A DNA stretch of 64,000 nucleotides, taken from contig CAJNOJ010000010.1 of NCBI GenBank assembly GCA_905250025.1, positions 434,001 through 498,000 of the forward strand. The letters run 5' to 3'. The number at the start of each line of letters is the position of its first letter. The first letter of the stretch is position 1. Shown one piece after another: positions 46,422 to 55,713 of the stretch. The stretch is from Adineta ricciae (lineage: Eukaryota; Rotifera; Eurotatoria; Adinetida; Adinetidae). The notes below the pieces were generated by a model that saw nothing but the letters and a program-made list of their open reading frames with translations, was not told the DNA's origin and searched no databases. Made by a program: the position numbers and the translations under genes.

Positions 46422-46722
46422 TAATACACATAGTGTTCAGTGAAACATCGATATTTTTTATTGTAGAATAAATCTATCCACGCTAAGTCTCAGTTTTGCC
46501 TTCATCTTACATTCTAACTGCTTACATTCGATATTATCTTGATCTGTAGCACTTTTCATCATCGTCATCATGAATAGTAATAGGTGCCTTTCAACTTATT
46601 TGCTCCATCATTTTCAAACTTGTTCAGATAATCTACGATGTATATAATCAACAATTATCAATAGACTCATGACATAGACATATTTATTACATGTATACAA
46701 AAACAATCTACAAAAAACTTTA
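46422..46722. other. Convergent intergenic region
   Basis: 3' regions of the ADP-ribosyltransferase (+; AATAAA at 46467-46472) and the F-box gene (-). Nothing else seen. Confidence 0.45.
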
Positions 46723-47748
46723 CTAATTTTCTTTTAATCTTCTTCGATTATACTCGACTTGAATAAAATCATCTGCTAGTAACTCTTCTAGTTGTTTCAA
46801 TGTTAGCAGATTGTCGACGATATTTCTTGTCACATGTTTACACAATCTTATATCAAGAATGTTTAATAATTTCAATTTGCGACATATGCAATGAATGGTA
46901 TCGTCGTCAACTTGTGTTTCTTTCAAATAAAGTCGGCGAAGTGTTTTGTGAAACGAAAGTAGCGTATCGGTAAACGTTCGTGTACGTGTGATGCGAAAAC
47001 AACTGTTTAAATTCAATTCGATCAGATTCGGACACAGATCGGGTAGGTAACGAACTGAGACGAGTCCAAGACAGGATGATTGCTCGAAGGAAAGAACTTC
47101 TAGTTGCTCAAGAGAAAAGCTCGGCGTCGCATTTTTCAGCGAAGCTTGTGGAATTTTGAGAAAATCGGACGTTCCTTGAATACTTGTCATTAACATTTCG
47201 CATTTTGTGAGATAGAGACTTTGAAGATTTGTCGGTAGATAGGTGATGTTTTTACATGCAGTTGGATCGTCGCGAAAATCGTATTTCGATATGTATAAAT
47301 GGCGAAGATTTGGGTACGATGTTCGAACGAAATAACTCAATTGTTCGGTGTACGGTGATAATTTAATGAGATTATTCTTGGTTTTCTTTCCAGCAGGTGC
47401 ACCGGATATTTTCAAGACTGTAGTACAAGTTCGCGGAAAACGACGAAAGAATTTAGCTAACACACGATTTGAGTAGATTTTCTTCGTTAAGTCGATCACT
47501 TTCCAGAGGGAATCGTCGTAAGCGATACGACGAAATAATTGGCAGATGCTAAATAAGAAGATGAAATTTCAGTCGTGAAAATCACGAATGGCCGAAACTT
47601 ACCTGGCAGCGAGAATAAGTTCTTCGGTGGAGAAATATTTGAATAGGTGAAGAAGAGTTTCAGGAGGTAAATGACAAATCGGTGCATCTTGTTCGACATA
47701 TTCCTCTCGTAAATCTTTCTTTCGTTTCTTACGGGTATTTAAACTCAT
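46723..47748 (-). CDS. F-box / leucine-rich-repeat protein
   Basis: Two exons (47603-47748, 46723-47548) give 323 residues. An F-box is visible near the N-terminus: ICHLPPETLLHLFKYFSTEE, then LFRRIAYDDSLWKVIDL. Repeats of LRR type follow, such as YPNLRHLYISKYDF, LQSLYLTKCEML, LEVLSFEQSSCLGL, CPNLIELNLNSCFRIT, LRRLYLKETQVDD and LNILDIRLCKHVT. This is the FBXL architecture, so the protein probably recruits a target to an SCF ubiquitin ligase. Its ATG directly follows a splice-acceptor-like TTTCAG and lies 13 bp after the stop codon of the upstream gene. Confidence 0.75.
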
Positions 47749-47761
47749 CTGAAACGAAAAA

Positions 47762-48497
47762 TCAATCGGAATCAGAATATTCCACAAGAGATTTATTAAA
47801 AACTAATTCGCTATTATTCAGAACTGTTGCATCAATGGGCGTCGTTCGCACCGGTTCATAATCATCCATCGATAGAAGAGGTGGTTCTGGTTTTTTACTA
47901 AAGAATTCATCCAAGGTTTCCATTTCTAAACAAACAAGAAATGTGTAAAATTCTGTTTAAAAAGAAAAACAAATTTCTCACTGCCAGTTGACTTCTTCGT
48001 ATAGAAATCAATCTGTTTCGTTGCTGGAATAGTCTTTGTGATAATATTCACATCTGTTCCTAATTCCAATTGCGCGATTTTTCGACGAAAGTTTTTATGT
48101 TCAGTTTCGAGTTCGGATATCCGCTTGTACATCGACTCGACCTTTTCATCTGTGTAGCGAACGGATGTCGTTTGCTAAACGATACAACTCAAATCTAATC
48201 TAATCTAACGTTTGACAGATATCGACACGTACAGCTAGTGTTGCTTGAATCTCTCGTTCGATAACAGACAACCATCGACGAAGTTCGTCAACTGTGTGAA
48301 TCTGAGACTTGAAAATTGGCTGTTTTTATCAAAGTTCGTCGACAAATTCAACTTACAAGATGCGGTCGTTTCGGTGTTTCTAAACAGAAGTCTCTATAAG
48401 CAGGCCTTCCGTCTTAGTTAATAACCTTACGTGGATTAGATTTCGATAAATACAATCGATTCAATTCGTTTTTCTGTTTTTCTTTATTACGAGACAT
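47762..48497 (-). CDS. Small coiled-coil protein, unrecognised
   Basis: Five exons (48431-48497, 48357-48379, 48233-48301, 47982-48174, 47762-47925) give 171 residues, all in phase. It starts MSRNKEKQKNELNRLYLSKS, continues PKRPHLIHTVDELRRWLSVI and a coiled coil (SMYKRISELETEHKNFRRKI), and ends with LDEFFSKKPEPPLLSMDDYE and an acidic YSDSD. The N-terminal layout faintly recalls splicing factor ISY1, but conservation is too poor to name it. One exon is 23 nt. The first exon falls in the first copy of an exact 221-bp duplication that is probably an assembly error. Confidence 0.65.
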
Positions 48498-48914
48498 GTC
48501 ATCCAGACAAGTTCTTTACTCAATTCATCTCTTGCGCATTTATCTTTGTTTCTATCGATATCCAATGAGAAATCAATTGAACAACTTATATTGTTGTCTA
48601 CGATGGCGCCACATTTCACTGCGAATGACTGATTTTTTCATTTTCGATACAAACACATGTCGTCAAGAAGCTACCCACGATATTTTTATGGTNTTCTGTT
48701 TTTCTTTATTACGAGACATGTCATCCAGACAAGTTCTTTACTCAATTCATCTCTTGCGCATTTATCTTTGTTTCTATCGATATCCAATGAGAAATCAATT
48801 GAACAACTTATATTGTTGTCTACGATGGCGCCACATTTCACTGCGAATGACTGATTTTTTCATTTTCGATACAAACACATGTCGTCAAGAAGCTACCCAC
48901 GATATTTTTATGGT
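48472..48914. repeat. Exact 221-bp duplication around a single N
   Basis: 48472-48692 and 48694-48914 are identical as far as I can read, separated only by N at 48693. The two copies begin TTCTGTTTTTCTTTATTACG and end TTTTTATGGT. This is the typical mark of an overlap left unmerged at a scaffold join, not biology. Confidence 0.85.
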
Positions 48915-49192
48915 GATATAGAATTCCCAACCGGCGGTTTAGACAAGAGTACATATCACAATTGTCGACTTGATGGGTTTTTTCAATTTTATTGTTCGAT
49001 CGTCACTCATCAATCGAATGATTACATCGCACGTTTGCCTACTTTTCAATCAATCGACACCACCAGTTTCAGACAAATGGAAATAACGAGATAGGTTTTA
49101 GTTGTTTATTATATTTGCTCGCATAGTTTATAGAACTTCACTTCTTTTATTTGTTAAAAAACTACTTGTATTCGGTGAAAATCACGCGACCT
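48915..49192. other. Short intergenic stretch
   Basis: Region between the duplicated segment and the first GST gene. The open frames on the plus strand show no family features. Confidence 0.4.
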
Positions 49193-50012
49193 TCATTTTC
49201 TTTCGAGGACTTTGCCACCAAATTTTGCCACTAAAAACACAAGATGAATACATATTGTGGGTTAATCTCCACAAAATCTTTACCTTTGTTGTTAATTGGA
49301 AATTTGGCTTGAGCCTTTGCAATATAATCTGAAAGTTCTGGTAATTCACGAATTGTATTCAGAAATTGTTTGGTATTCGGAAACTTTTCAATAAGAGTGT
49401 TTTCGTCGTCTACTGCGAAACCGGAGTCGAGAAAATCGAATAATTGAAAATCTGCAACTGTTGGTTGATCTCCAACAGCAAATTTGCCTTTACGTTTACC
49501 GAAATATTCTTCGAACCGCTTCAATTTACCAGCAAAAGTTTTCTCCACGAATTGTTTACGTTCATCTTTAGATTCACCCTTTGGACTGTAAACAAAGTCA
49601 GATATTTGTATTTTGACATCAAAAACTTCTTCGCATAGCATCATGACATAAGCCTCTTCAGCTGGTGTTTTACCCAACAGATTGAATTTGCGTCCAAGAT
49701 AGTATAAAATGGCTTTTGATTGAGTCATTTTCAAATCACCATCGATTAAATACGGAAGATTTGGAAAATCTTAAATATGAAAATAGTTTAAGCGTAAAAT
49801 ATTCCCGTCTAAACAAACTTACCGAGACCAAGCTTTTCCTTTTCGCTCAACCATTGTTCTCGGCTAAATTCTGGACCTTCACCTTGTTCATATGTTTTAT
49901 CGGTGAATGGAACTTTAGCATAATGTAAAGCTAAACGTATCGGTTCAACTAGTCCTCGAATAGCCCAATAGCCGAGAACAAGTTGATTTTTATCATTACT
50001 GGATGCTGACAT
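49193..50012 (-). CDS. Glutathione S-transferase, Mu-like
   Basis: Three exons: about 49824-50012, about 49290-49772, and a short last exon ending at TGA 49193-49195. The thioredoxin-fold half has LVLGYWAIRGLVEPIRLALH with the catalytic Tyr, FPNLPYLIDGDLKMTQSKAI and LGRKFNLLG. The helical half has KLKRFEEYFGKRKGKFAVGD and PTVADFQLFDFLD. The last exon adds VAKFGGKVLERK. These marks are those of Mu-class enzymes, which conjugate glutathione to electrophiles. A second, intronless copy lies directly upstream. Confidence 0.88.
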
Positions 50013-50423
50013 GGCAAACTGCTTTCGTTAAGTAACACTCTAAAATGCAGAGACAAATATATATTGCATAGGATGTTTTATATGTGTTTATCTCGTCAAG
50101 AAAAGAAATAGGCGTGTGTGCGTATGACTTCTATTTATCGTGATAAAGTGCATTCTTTTTTCTCTCCTTCTGTTACATCAAAATATTGATTCTAGATTCG
50201 TTTTTTTCGCGTTTCTCTAAATACGGTATGATTTGTTTATTTCGTCTGATGAATACATATATAAAAGCAGAAAATGAAGTCTCCTTCATTTTGAGCGAGA
50301 GTAAAGCAATTGTTGATATAAGCTGTTTTCGATCCTGACATTGGCAAGATCAATGGACTGATAAAAACCATGCAGTTAAATACAAACAAAAAAAACACCA
50401 AGCAACGATGAATGTTCAGAGAA
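50013..50423. other. Intergenic between the two GST genes
   Basis: 411 bp holding the promoter of the first GST gene and the 3' UTR of the second. No feature seen. Confidence 0.4.
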
Positions 50424-51158
50424 TTAAGTAGCGGTTGGTTTCGCATCTTCAGCTGTATTTGCTGCTTCTTCATGTTGAACAACAGTACCGCCGAATTTCG
50501 CCATTTTACCATTGATAGGACGTTTCGCGTGTTCACTTTCGAGATATTTCTTTAATTCTGGTAATTCTCGAAATGCTTTCATATAAGCAAGAATTTTCGG
50601 ATAGGCAGCCCAATTGTCAGTAGATAAAAGCCAACAATGATCGAGATATTCAAATACTTGAAAATCAGCTGCAGTCAATTGATCACCGATCAACCATTTT
50701 TTACCGTGATGATTGAGGAAGTCTTCGAATAGTTTCAAATGAATTGGTAGTGTTTCATCACAGAATTTCTTGCTTACAGCTTCGAAATTAATGGCACGAT
50801 AACAAACATTATTCAATTCTTGTCGTAAATCGTTCGATTGATCAATTAATAGTTCTATAAGAGATGTTTCACGTTCATTACTACCCATTAGTTTAAATTT
50901 ACGACCAAGATGTGTTAGAATAGTTCGTGCTTGAGATAGTTTTAGATCACCATCGATCAGATACGGCAAATTCGGAAAATCTAAACCTAAAGAATTCTTT
51001 TCTTTCAACCATTCTTCACGTTTATAATCGGGTGCATCGCCAAAATTATACAATTTATTGTTAAATGATGTTTTCGTATAATGAAGTAGTAAACGTGATG
51101 GTTCAGCGAAACCTCGGATGTTCCAATAGCCAAGAATAAGTTGATCTTTTGATGCCAT
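50424..51158 (-). CDS. Glutathione S-transferase, Mu-like, intronless
   Basis: Single-exon ORF of 244 residues. It shows LILGYWNIRGFAEPSRLLLH, FPNLPYLIDGDLKLSQART, LGRKFKLMG, HLKLFEDFLNHHGKKWLIGD, LTAADFQVFEYLD and MAKFGGTVVQHEEA. The catalytic Tyr in LGYW is kept. It is a diverged tandem paralogue of the three-exon GST downstream. It lacks introns, so either the introns were lost after duplication or it arose by retroposition. Confidence 0.9.
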   Translation of the reverse strand: MASKDQLILGYWNIRGFAEPSRLLLHYTKTSFNNKLYNFGDAPDYKREEWLKEKNSLGLDFPNLPYLIDGDLKLSQARTILTHLGRKFKLMGSNERETSLIELLIDQSNDLRQELNNVCYRAINFEAVSKKFCDETLPIHLKLFEDFLNHHGKKWLIGDQLTAADFQVFEYLDHCWLLSTDNWAAYPKILAYMKAFRELPELKKYLESEHAKRPINGKMAKFGGTVVQHEEAANTAEDAKPTAT

Positions 51159-51786
51159 TACTTAGTTTTGTGATATAAGAACAAACACGCTGGGATAAGT
51201 ACAAGCTGCTATTTGTAGAAGAGATGATTTTCTTATATAAGAAAGAGAGAATGGCACAATACGTATATAGAGTTCGTTAAGTTTGGTATTTGTCTAGATA
51301 TGAGAGAGGGAAAAAAATAGAAGATATATTCTGGAAGAAACGAGGCGAATAGAACAGTTGTGGGCTTTTTTTCTTCTCGCCGTGCCCACATATACATGTA
51401 CCAAAATAACACTCTTCGATCAACTATTACATGACGCATATGTTACTGACATAGAGCAAAGAATATATTATGTTCTATTGGTTTGCTGTTACACTTGCCG
51501 GAAAGAAGAATAACATCAATGAATCTTTCTCCAAGATATTTGTGAACTATCTGTTTTTGATACAGAATAAATTTAGCATTAAGAATTGATATGTTGATAA
51601 CAGAAAAATTCTTTTATTTTTATTGTTAGTCGCATAGGAAACAGACAGTTAAAACTAACCTATAACAAATTCCAAATAAAAATATAGTAAACAACAGAGA
51701 GATATTGCTGGAATAAATATGAACAGAAGATGTACATAAAACTGCTTGAATAAAATAGGATAGAAAATTCACAAAACGTTAAAAAA
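51159..51786. other. Intergenic, no gene seen
   Basis: 628 bp holding the promoter side of the intronless GST and the 3' UTR of the LEA-like gene. The ORF at 51233-51439 (-) has no family features. Confidence 0.4.
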
Positions 51787-52919
51787 TTATTTTTTGCCTT
51801 TGGTATCTTTGTCACTTTCTCCTTGTTTATCAGCACCGCCTTTCTTGTTTTGATCATTGTTCTTCGCATCTTTTTGACCTTTCTGATCGCCTTTTTTATT
51901 CTGTTGGTCATCACCACCCTTTTGTCCTTTATCACCACCATCTTTAGCGTCTTCCTGCCCATCCTTCTTGTCTTGTTTATCATCACCACCTTTGCCATCT
52001 TTCTGACCACCTTTGGCGTCTTTCTGACTGCCCTTCTGTCCTTGTTGATCATCACCACCTTTGCCATCTTTCTGACCATCTTTGGCGTCTTTCTGGCTGC
52101 CCTTCTGTCCTTGTTGATCATCACCACCTTTTTTATCTTGCTTATCTTCGCCACCTTTAGCATCTTTCTGACCACCTTTGGCGTCTTTCTGGCTGCCCTT
52201 CTGTTCTTGTTGATCATCACCACCTTTAGCGTCTTTTTGAGCACCCTTCTTGTCTTGTTTATCGTCACCACCTTTAGTCTCCTTCTGGGCACCTTTTTGA
52301 CTTGGCTGATCATTGCTAACTGTAGCATCTTTTTCGCCTTTGCCTTCACCTTTAGCATCTTTCTGGCCTTTGTCCTCACCTTTAGCATCTTTCTGGCCTT
52401 TGTCCTCACCTTTACCATCTTTTTTATCCTTTTTGTCTTTCGAATCGTCGCTACCACCACTTATCATTTTATAACCAGCATCTAAACGCTAGCTGTAGAA
52501 CGAATAATTGCATATGAGCTAATACACTTACAAGCAGCAACTGAAAGTACAGCTATGGCACCGAACTGTCCCACAGGTGTTTGCATAAATGATGGATTGT
52601 TAGAAGAAGTACCACTACTGAAGAAGAAATACACGGTGAATGAAGCATGTTACGAGTTTATTACCCATATGGTGGTACTGGTTTATTAGGACCAGTTGGA
52701 TTAGTCGGAGAAGGAATAGCTGAATTAAAGTTACCTGATGTCGGTATACCCTAGAATTAAATAAGATTTGATGTAACGACTCTTGGAAGGAATTGATATT
52801 GAGAGTCATACTTTGCCAGCCGAGGGCGCAGATTGAGACGATTGTGTTCGAGCTATCAATGCTGGTACACATCGGGGAACCTGGAGGAAAGCTTTTGTTC
52901 GGTAAAGATTGGAAGCCAT
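51787..52919 (-). CDS. LEA-like hydrophilic repeat protein with mitochondrial presequence
   Basis: Four exons (52812-52919, 52665-52750, 52532-52617, 51787-52481) join in phase to 324 residues. The first 29 residues (MASNLYRTKAFLQVPRCVPA onward) are rich in Arg and hydroxylated residues and free of acids, as in mitochondrial targeting sequences. A Pro/Asn/Ser-rich stretch and a short hydrophobic segment (FGAIAVLSVAAYAGYKMI) follow. The last 225 residues consist almost only of Lys, Asp, Gly, Gln, Ala, Ser and Glu in imperfect repeats of about 10-14 residues (GGDDQQGQKGSQKDAK type). Such glycine-rich, charged, disordered tails resemble LEA and other desiccation-protection proteins. No Pfam LEA motif is claimed; mitochondrial location is inferred. 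Confidence 0.75.
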
Positions 52920-53364
52920 GCTTTTTTTTTCTTTGTAAATATTCTACAAATATAAACAAACGAAAAATGAAATAACTCTCACGCCTAAATAAGTCCCGTT
53001 CTATTCGTAAAACCTGTAGAAAAATAGTTGCTATCGATTTTCGTACTTCACTCCGAATATACATATACATATATATATACTAATCCAATGTCATATACTG
53101 CATATATATAGATAAAAACAAAAGAAAATTTAAAATTGAATCTTTTAATGTAAATAAATGCCATATTTCAATATATGGGAAAGATGCAACATACGAAATC
53201 AGATCCAGATGTTGACCAATCAGAGTATTTTGAATATTCGTTAAAAAATAAAACAAAATTATGCAAAAAAAAGTCCGCATACTCCTATATCACAGTATAT
53301 TGATCATTATTGCCTTTCTCCTATTATCAAAAGAAATGCTGGTATAAAAAATAAAGAAAAAAAA
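52920..53364. other. Intergenic with AT repeat
   Basis: 445 bp between the LEA-like gene's promoter side and the GH127 3' end. An AT-rich microsatellite lies at 53057-53080. No gene seen. Confidence 0.45.
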
Positions 53365-55329
53365 TCACTGAGCAATCGTTGGAAATGCAGTAATACGAAG
53401 TCGTGCAGCGCCCATTGGTATCAATAATAAAGTTTCATCAGCTTGTTGACTTTGAACGGGTGATTGTGGTAATAATCCGACCACATTTTCACTATCTGCT
53501 TTCCAGTCTGGTATGCGACGACCACGCGCTTCAAGATTCAAAGGAATAGCATCCCTTGTAAAAATATTAACCGAATCTGTTTTGGTTTTTCGTCGTTTCA
53601 GCGACCATTTATCAACGCTCGATAATACTAATCCATAATTCCAGTTTGATTTTGCTCTTACTTCGTATTCGGGCCATTCCTCTGTTCCACCAATTCGATT
53701 GTATTGTTCATCAATAGCTAATGAAAATGTTAGCGGACCGTAGCTGATGGATGCAGCACTACGATTCGTTGTCCACTTTGTCAAATTTAACTTAAATGGA
53801 ATGTTCAATGTTAAAACATCACTGTCTTGCCAAAGACGGTCTAGAATAAGATACGAACCGTTCATTGGTGTTGCTTCGTTGAATACAACACTTCCATTTA
53901 GAGAAAGCTTTGGCGCTGCTTTACACCAACTCGGTACACGTAGATAAAGCTTGAATTGTGTCGATGAAGGTAACTGAAAACGGAATTGTACGTTACTATC
54001 AAATGGATAATCAGTTTCTTCGATGATTGTGACTGGTGTACCATTATTAGCACCAACCAATGCTGTTACCTGACTCGATACATAAAGCGATGCGCATAGG
54101 CCACCGTCATAGGTTGCTAACCATGCTGTTTCGGCATAATACGGCCATCCCATGCCATAATTATGCGGACAACAACGATATTGATGAACTCCAGGTTTAA
54201 AGGAAAGCATAGCCCAATTATTTTGAAACTGTTGTTGACTTTTTGCTTGATCATCAAGTTGAATGCAGTTAGCACATGTTATATAGTGCGTGCCACGTGT
54301 AAGATATGGATCAAATGCTGCTGGTAATGAATTGAATGCCAATATTTCACACCGGTCGCTCCATATACAATCACCAGTAATTCTCGTCAAAATTTCGAAA
54401 CTATTCATCAGCTCAACAATACCACACGTTTCTATACCTTGTCGAGGATCGCCGTATCCTGTGCGACAATTTTCATCGCCTGCAAAGCCACCGCCAGGAA
54501 ATTGTCCATATTTCTCAAAGACTTTTTGATAGTCGTCGTAAGTCGCTTGAAGAAAACGAGGATCTGGTGGGTTAGCAACCAAGGAATAAACCGCTGGTTC
54601 ACGAAATCCCTGTGAAATATTCACATTATGCCATGTTGGCAAATCATCTATCCAGTCGACTGAATTGGCGTGAATCTTTTTGATTAAATCGAGTAACCAA
54701 TCTGTGTCCGTCGTTCGATTATACAACCAAATGAGTGCTTCAATAGTATCAGCCCATCGAGTTGCAGCCCAACCACGCACAAAGACACCAACTGGTTGTT
54801 CATTCATAAATTGAAAATATCTTAAAAGAAATGGAATTAATCGGCCATCATTCGTAAATTCATAAAATGAACGAAGGACATAGAATAATGGCATCGCAGG
54901 CCAAAATTCAGGACCGCCTTCTAAGGAAGTACGAAGAGCGTTCGGACCGAACCATCCATCAGCCTGTTGACTACTTAGAATTCCATCGATCCAGCGAAGG
55001 GCCAGCCCTAAGACTTCCGGATCACCAGTGACAAAGCCAAGATCAGCATAACCTCGTAACCAATATGGTAATTCTTCTCCAGCGCCTTTAGCTGGATCTA
55101 TCCAGCCACATTGCTCATAGATAAGATAATCGGATACCTCGAAAAATTTTCCATTCAAACCATTGACTTGTAGTCTTAATTGGCCCAGTAACCAGCCAAC
55201 TGGCTTTACTGCACCAGGTGGAAGTTTTTGAAACGGAACTGGTTGAACAGGCGCACGGTTTTGATAATAATGACCATTCGATGTATCATTCGGCGGCACT
55301 TTCACGCAATTCACCACTTGAATTTGCAT
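53365..55329 (-). CDS. GH127-type beta-L-arabinofuranosidase (DUF1680)
   Basis: Single-exon ORF of 654 residues. The (alpha/alpha)6 domain has LPPGAVKPVGWLLGQLRLQ, GEELPYWLRGYADLGFVTGD, GWFGPN, RWADTIEALIWLYNRT and GGGFAGDENC. The catalytic set of the family is present: Glu300 and Cys302 in IETCG, and Cys386-Cys387 in YRCCPHNYGMGWP, which hold zinc and supply the Cys nucleophile. A beta-sandwich domain with LYLRVPSWCKAA and ISYGPLTFSLAIDE follows. The reading frame begins at an ATG directly after TTTTTTAG, a splice acceptor, and lacks a signal peptide, so a short upstream exon or a trans-spliced leader is likely. Such enzymes are chiefly bacterial and fungal; horizontal origin is likely. Confidence 0.9.
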   Translation of the reverse strand: MQIQVVNCVKVPPNDTSNGHYYQNRAPVQPVPFQKLPPGAVKPVGWLLGQLRLQVNGLNGKFFEVSDYLIYEQCGWIDPAKGAGEELPYWLRGYADLGFVTGDPEVLGLALRWIDGILSSQQADGWFGPNALRTSLEGGPEFWPAMPLFYVLRSFYEFTNDGRLIPFLLRYFQFMNEQPVGVFVRGWAATRWADTIEALIWLYNRTTDTDWLLDLIKKIHANSVDWIDDLPTWHNVNISQGFREPAVYSLVANPPDPRFLQATYDDYQKVFEKYGQFPGGGFAGDENCRTGYGDPRQGIETCGIVELMNSFEILTRITGDCIWSDRCEILAFNSLPAAFDPYLTRGTHYITCANCIQLDDQAKSQQQFQNNWAMLSFKPGVHQYRCCPHNYGMGWPYYAETAWLATYDGGLCASLYVSSQVTALVGANNGTPVTIIEETDYPFDSNVQFRFQLPSSTQFKLYLRVPSWCKAAPKLSLNGSVVFNEATPMNGSYLILDRLWQDSDVLTLNIPFKLNLTKWTTNRSAASISYGPLTFSLAIDEQYNRIGGTEEWPEYEVRAKSNWNYGLVLSSVDKWSLKRRKTKTDSVNIFTRDAIPLNLEARGRRIPDWKADSENVVGLLPQSPVQSQQADETLLLIPMGAARLRITAFPTIAQ

Positions 55330-55713
55330 CTAAAAAAGCCAGGAAAATTCTTGGTTAGAAAAGAACACAAAAAAAACACAAGCAAATAGAATTGTTTTTA
55401 TCGAAATAACCGATTGTATTCATCGTAACATATATGTGTGTATATATATATTCGAAAATATTTTCACACTGTCAATAAAAAGAAAGAAACATCCTGTACA
55501 CCATCACATTAGCCGTAGAACCGAATTGGAAGAATCAAAAGGAAAAGGTACATTTAAAAAAAGAACACATTGTGTGGCAATTGGTTGAATTTTGTTCACA
55601 ACGAGCATTGCACGTGAAGACGAAAGATGTAAATAATGGAGAACACAACGAAATAAACTATTGAATTGACTAGTTATAGATACATCTCTCACTGTCGACC
55701 GAAGAATTCGATT
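55330..55713. other. Intergenic, no gene seen
   Basis: 384 bp between GH127 (upstream side) and the 3' end of the LYST gene. An AT microsatellite lies at 55440-55451. Confidence 0.4.

Noticed and set aside
46723..48497. F-box and coiled-coil ORFs as one gene
   Set aside because: Kept separate because each has its own start, stop and in-phase exons; the fusion alternative is recorded in the findings.
48496..48921. Plus-strand 141-residue ORF made of a perfect internal repeat
   Set aside because: It spans the N and the artefactual 221-bp duplication, and it is antisense to the first exon of the coiled-coil gene.
51823..52485. Long plus-strand ORF rich in Leu/Ile/Phe, looking like a membrane protein
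   Set aside because: It is the antisense of the Lys/Asp/Gly repeat exon; the minus-strand frame joins to upstream exons in phase and ends in a proper stop.
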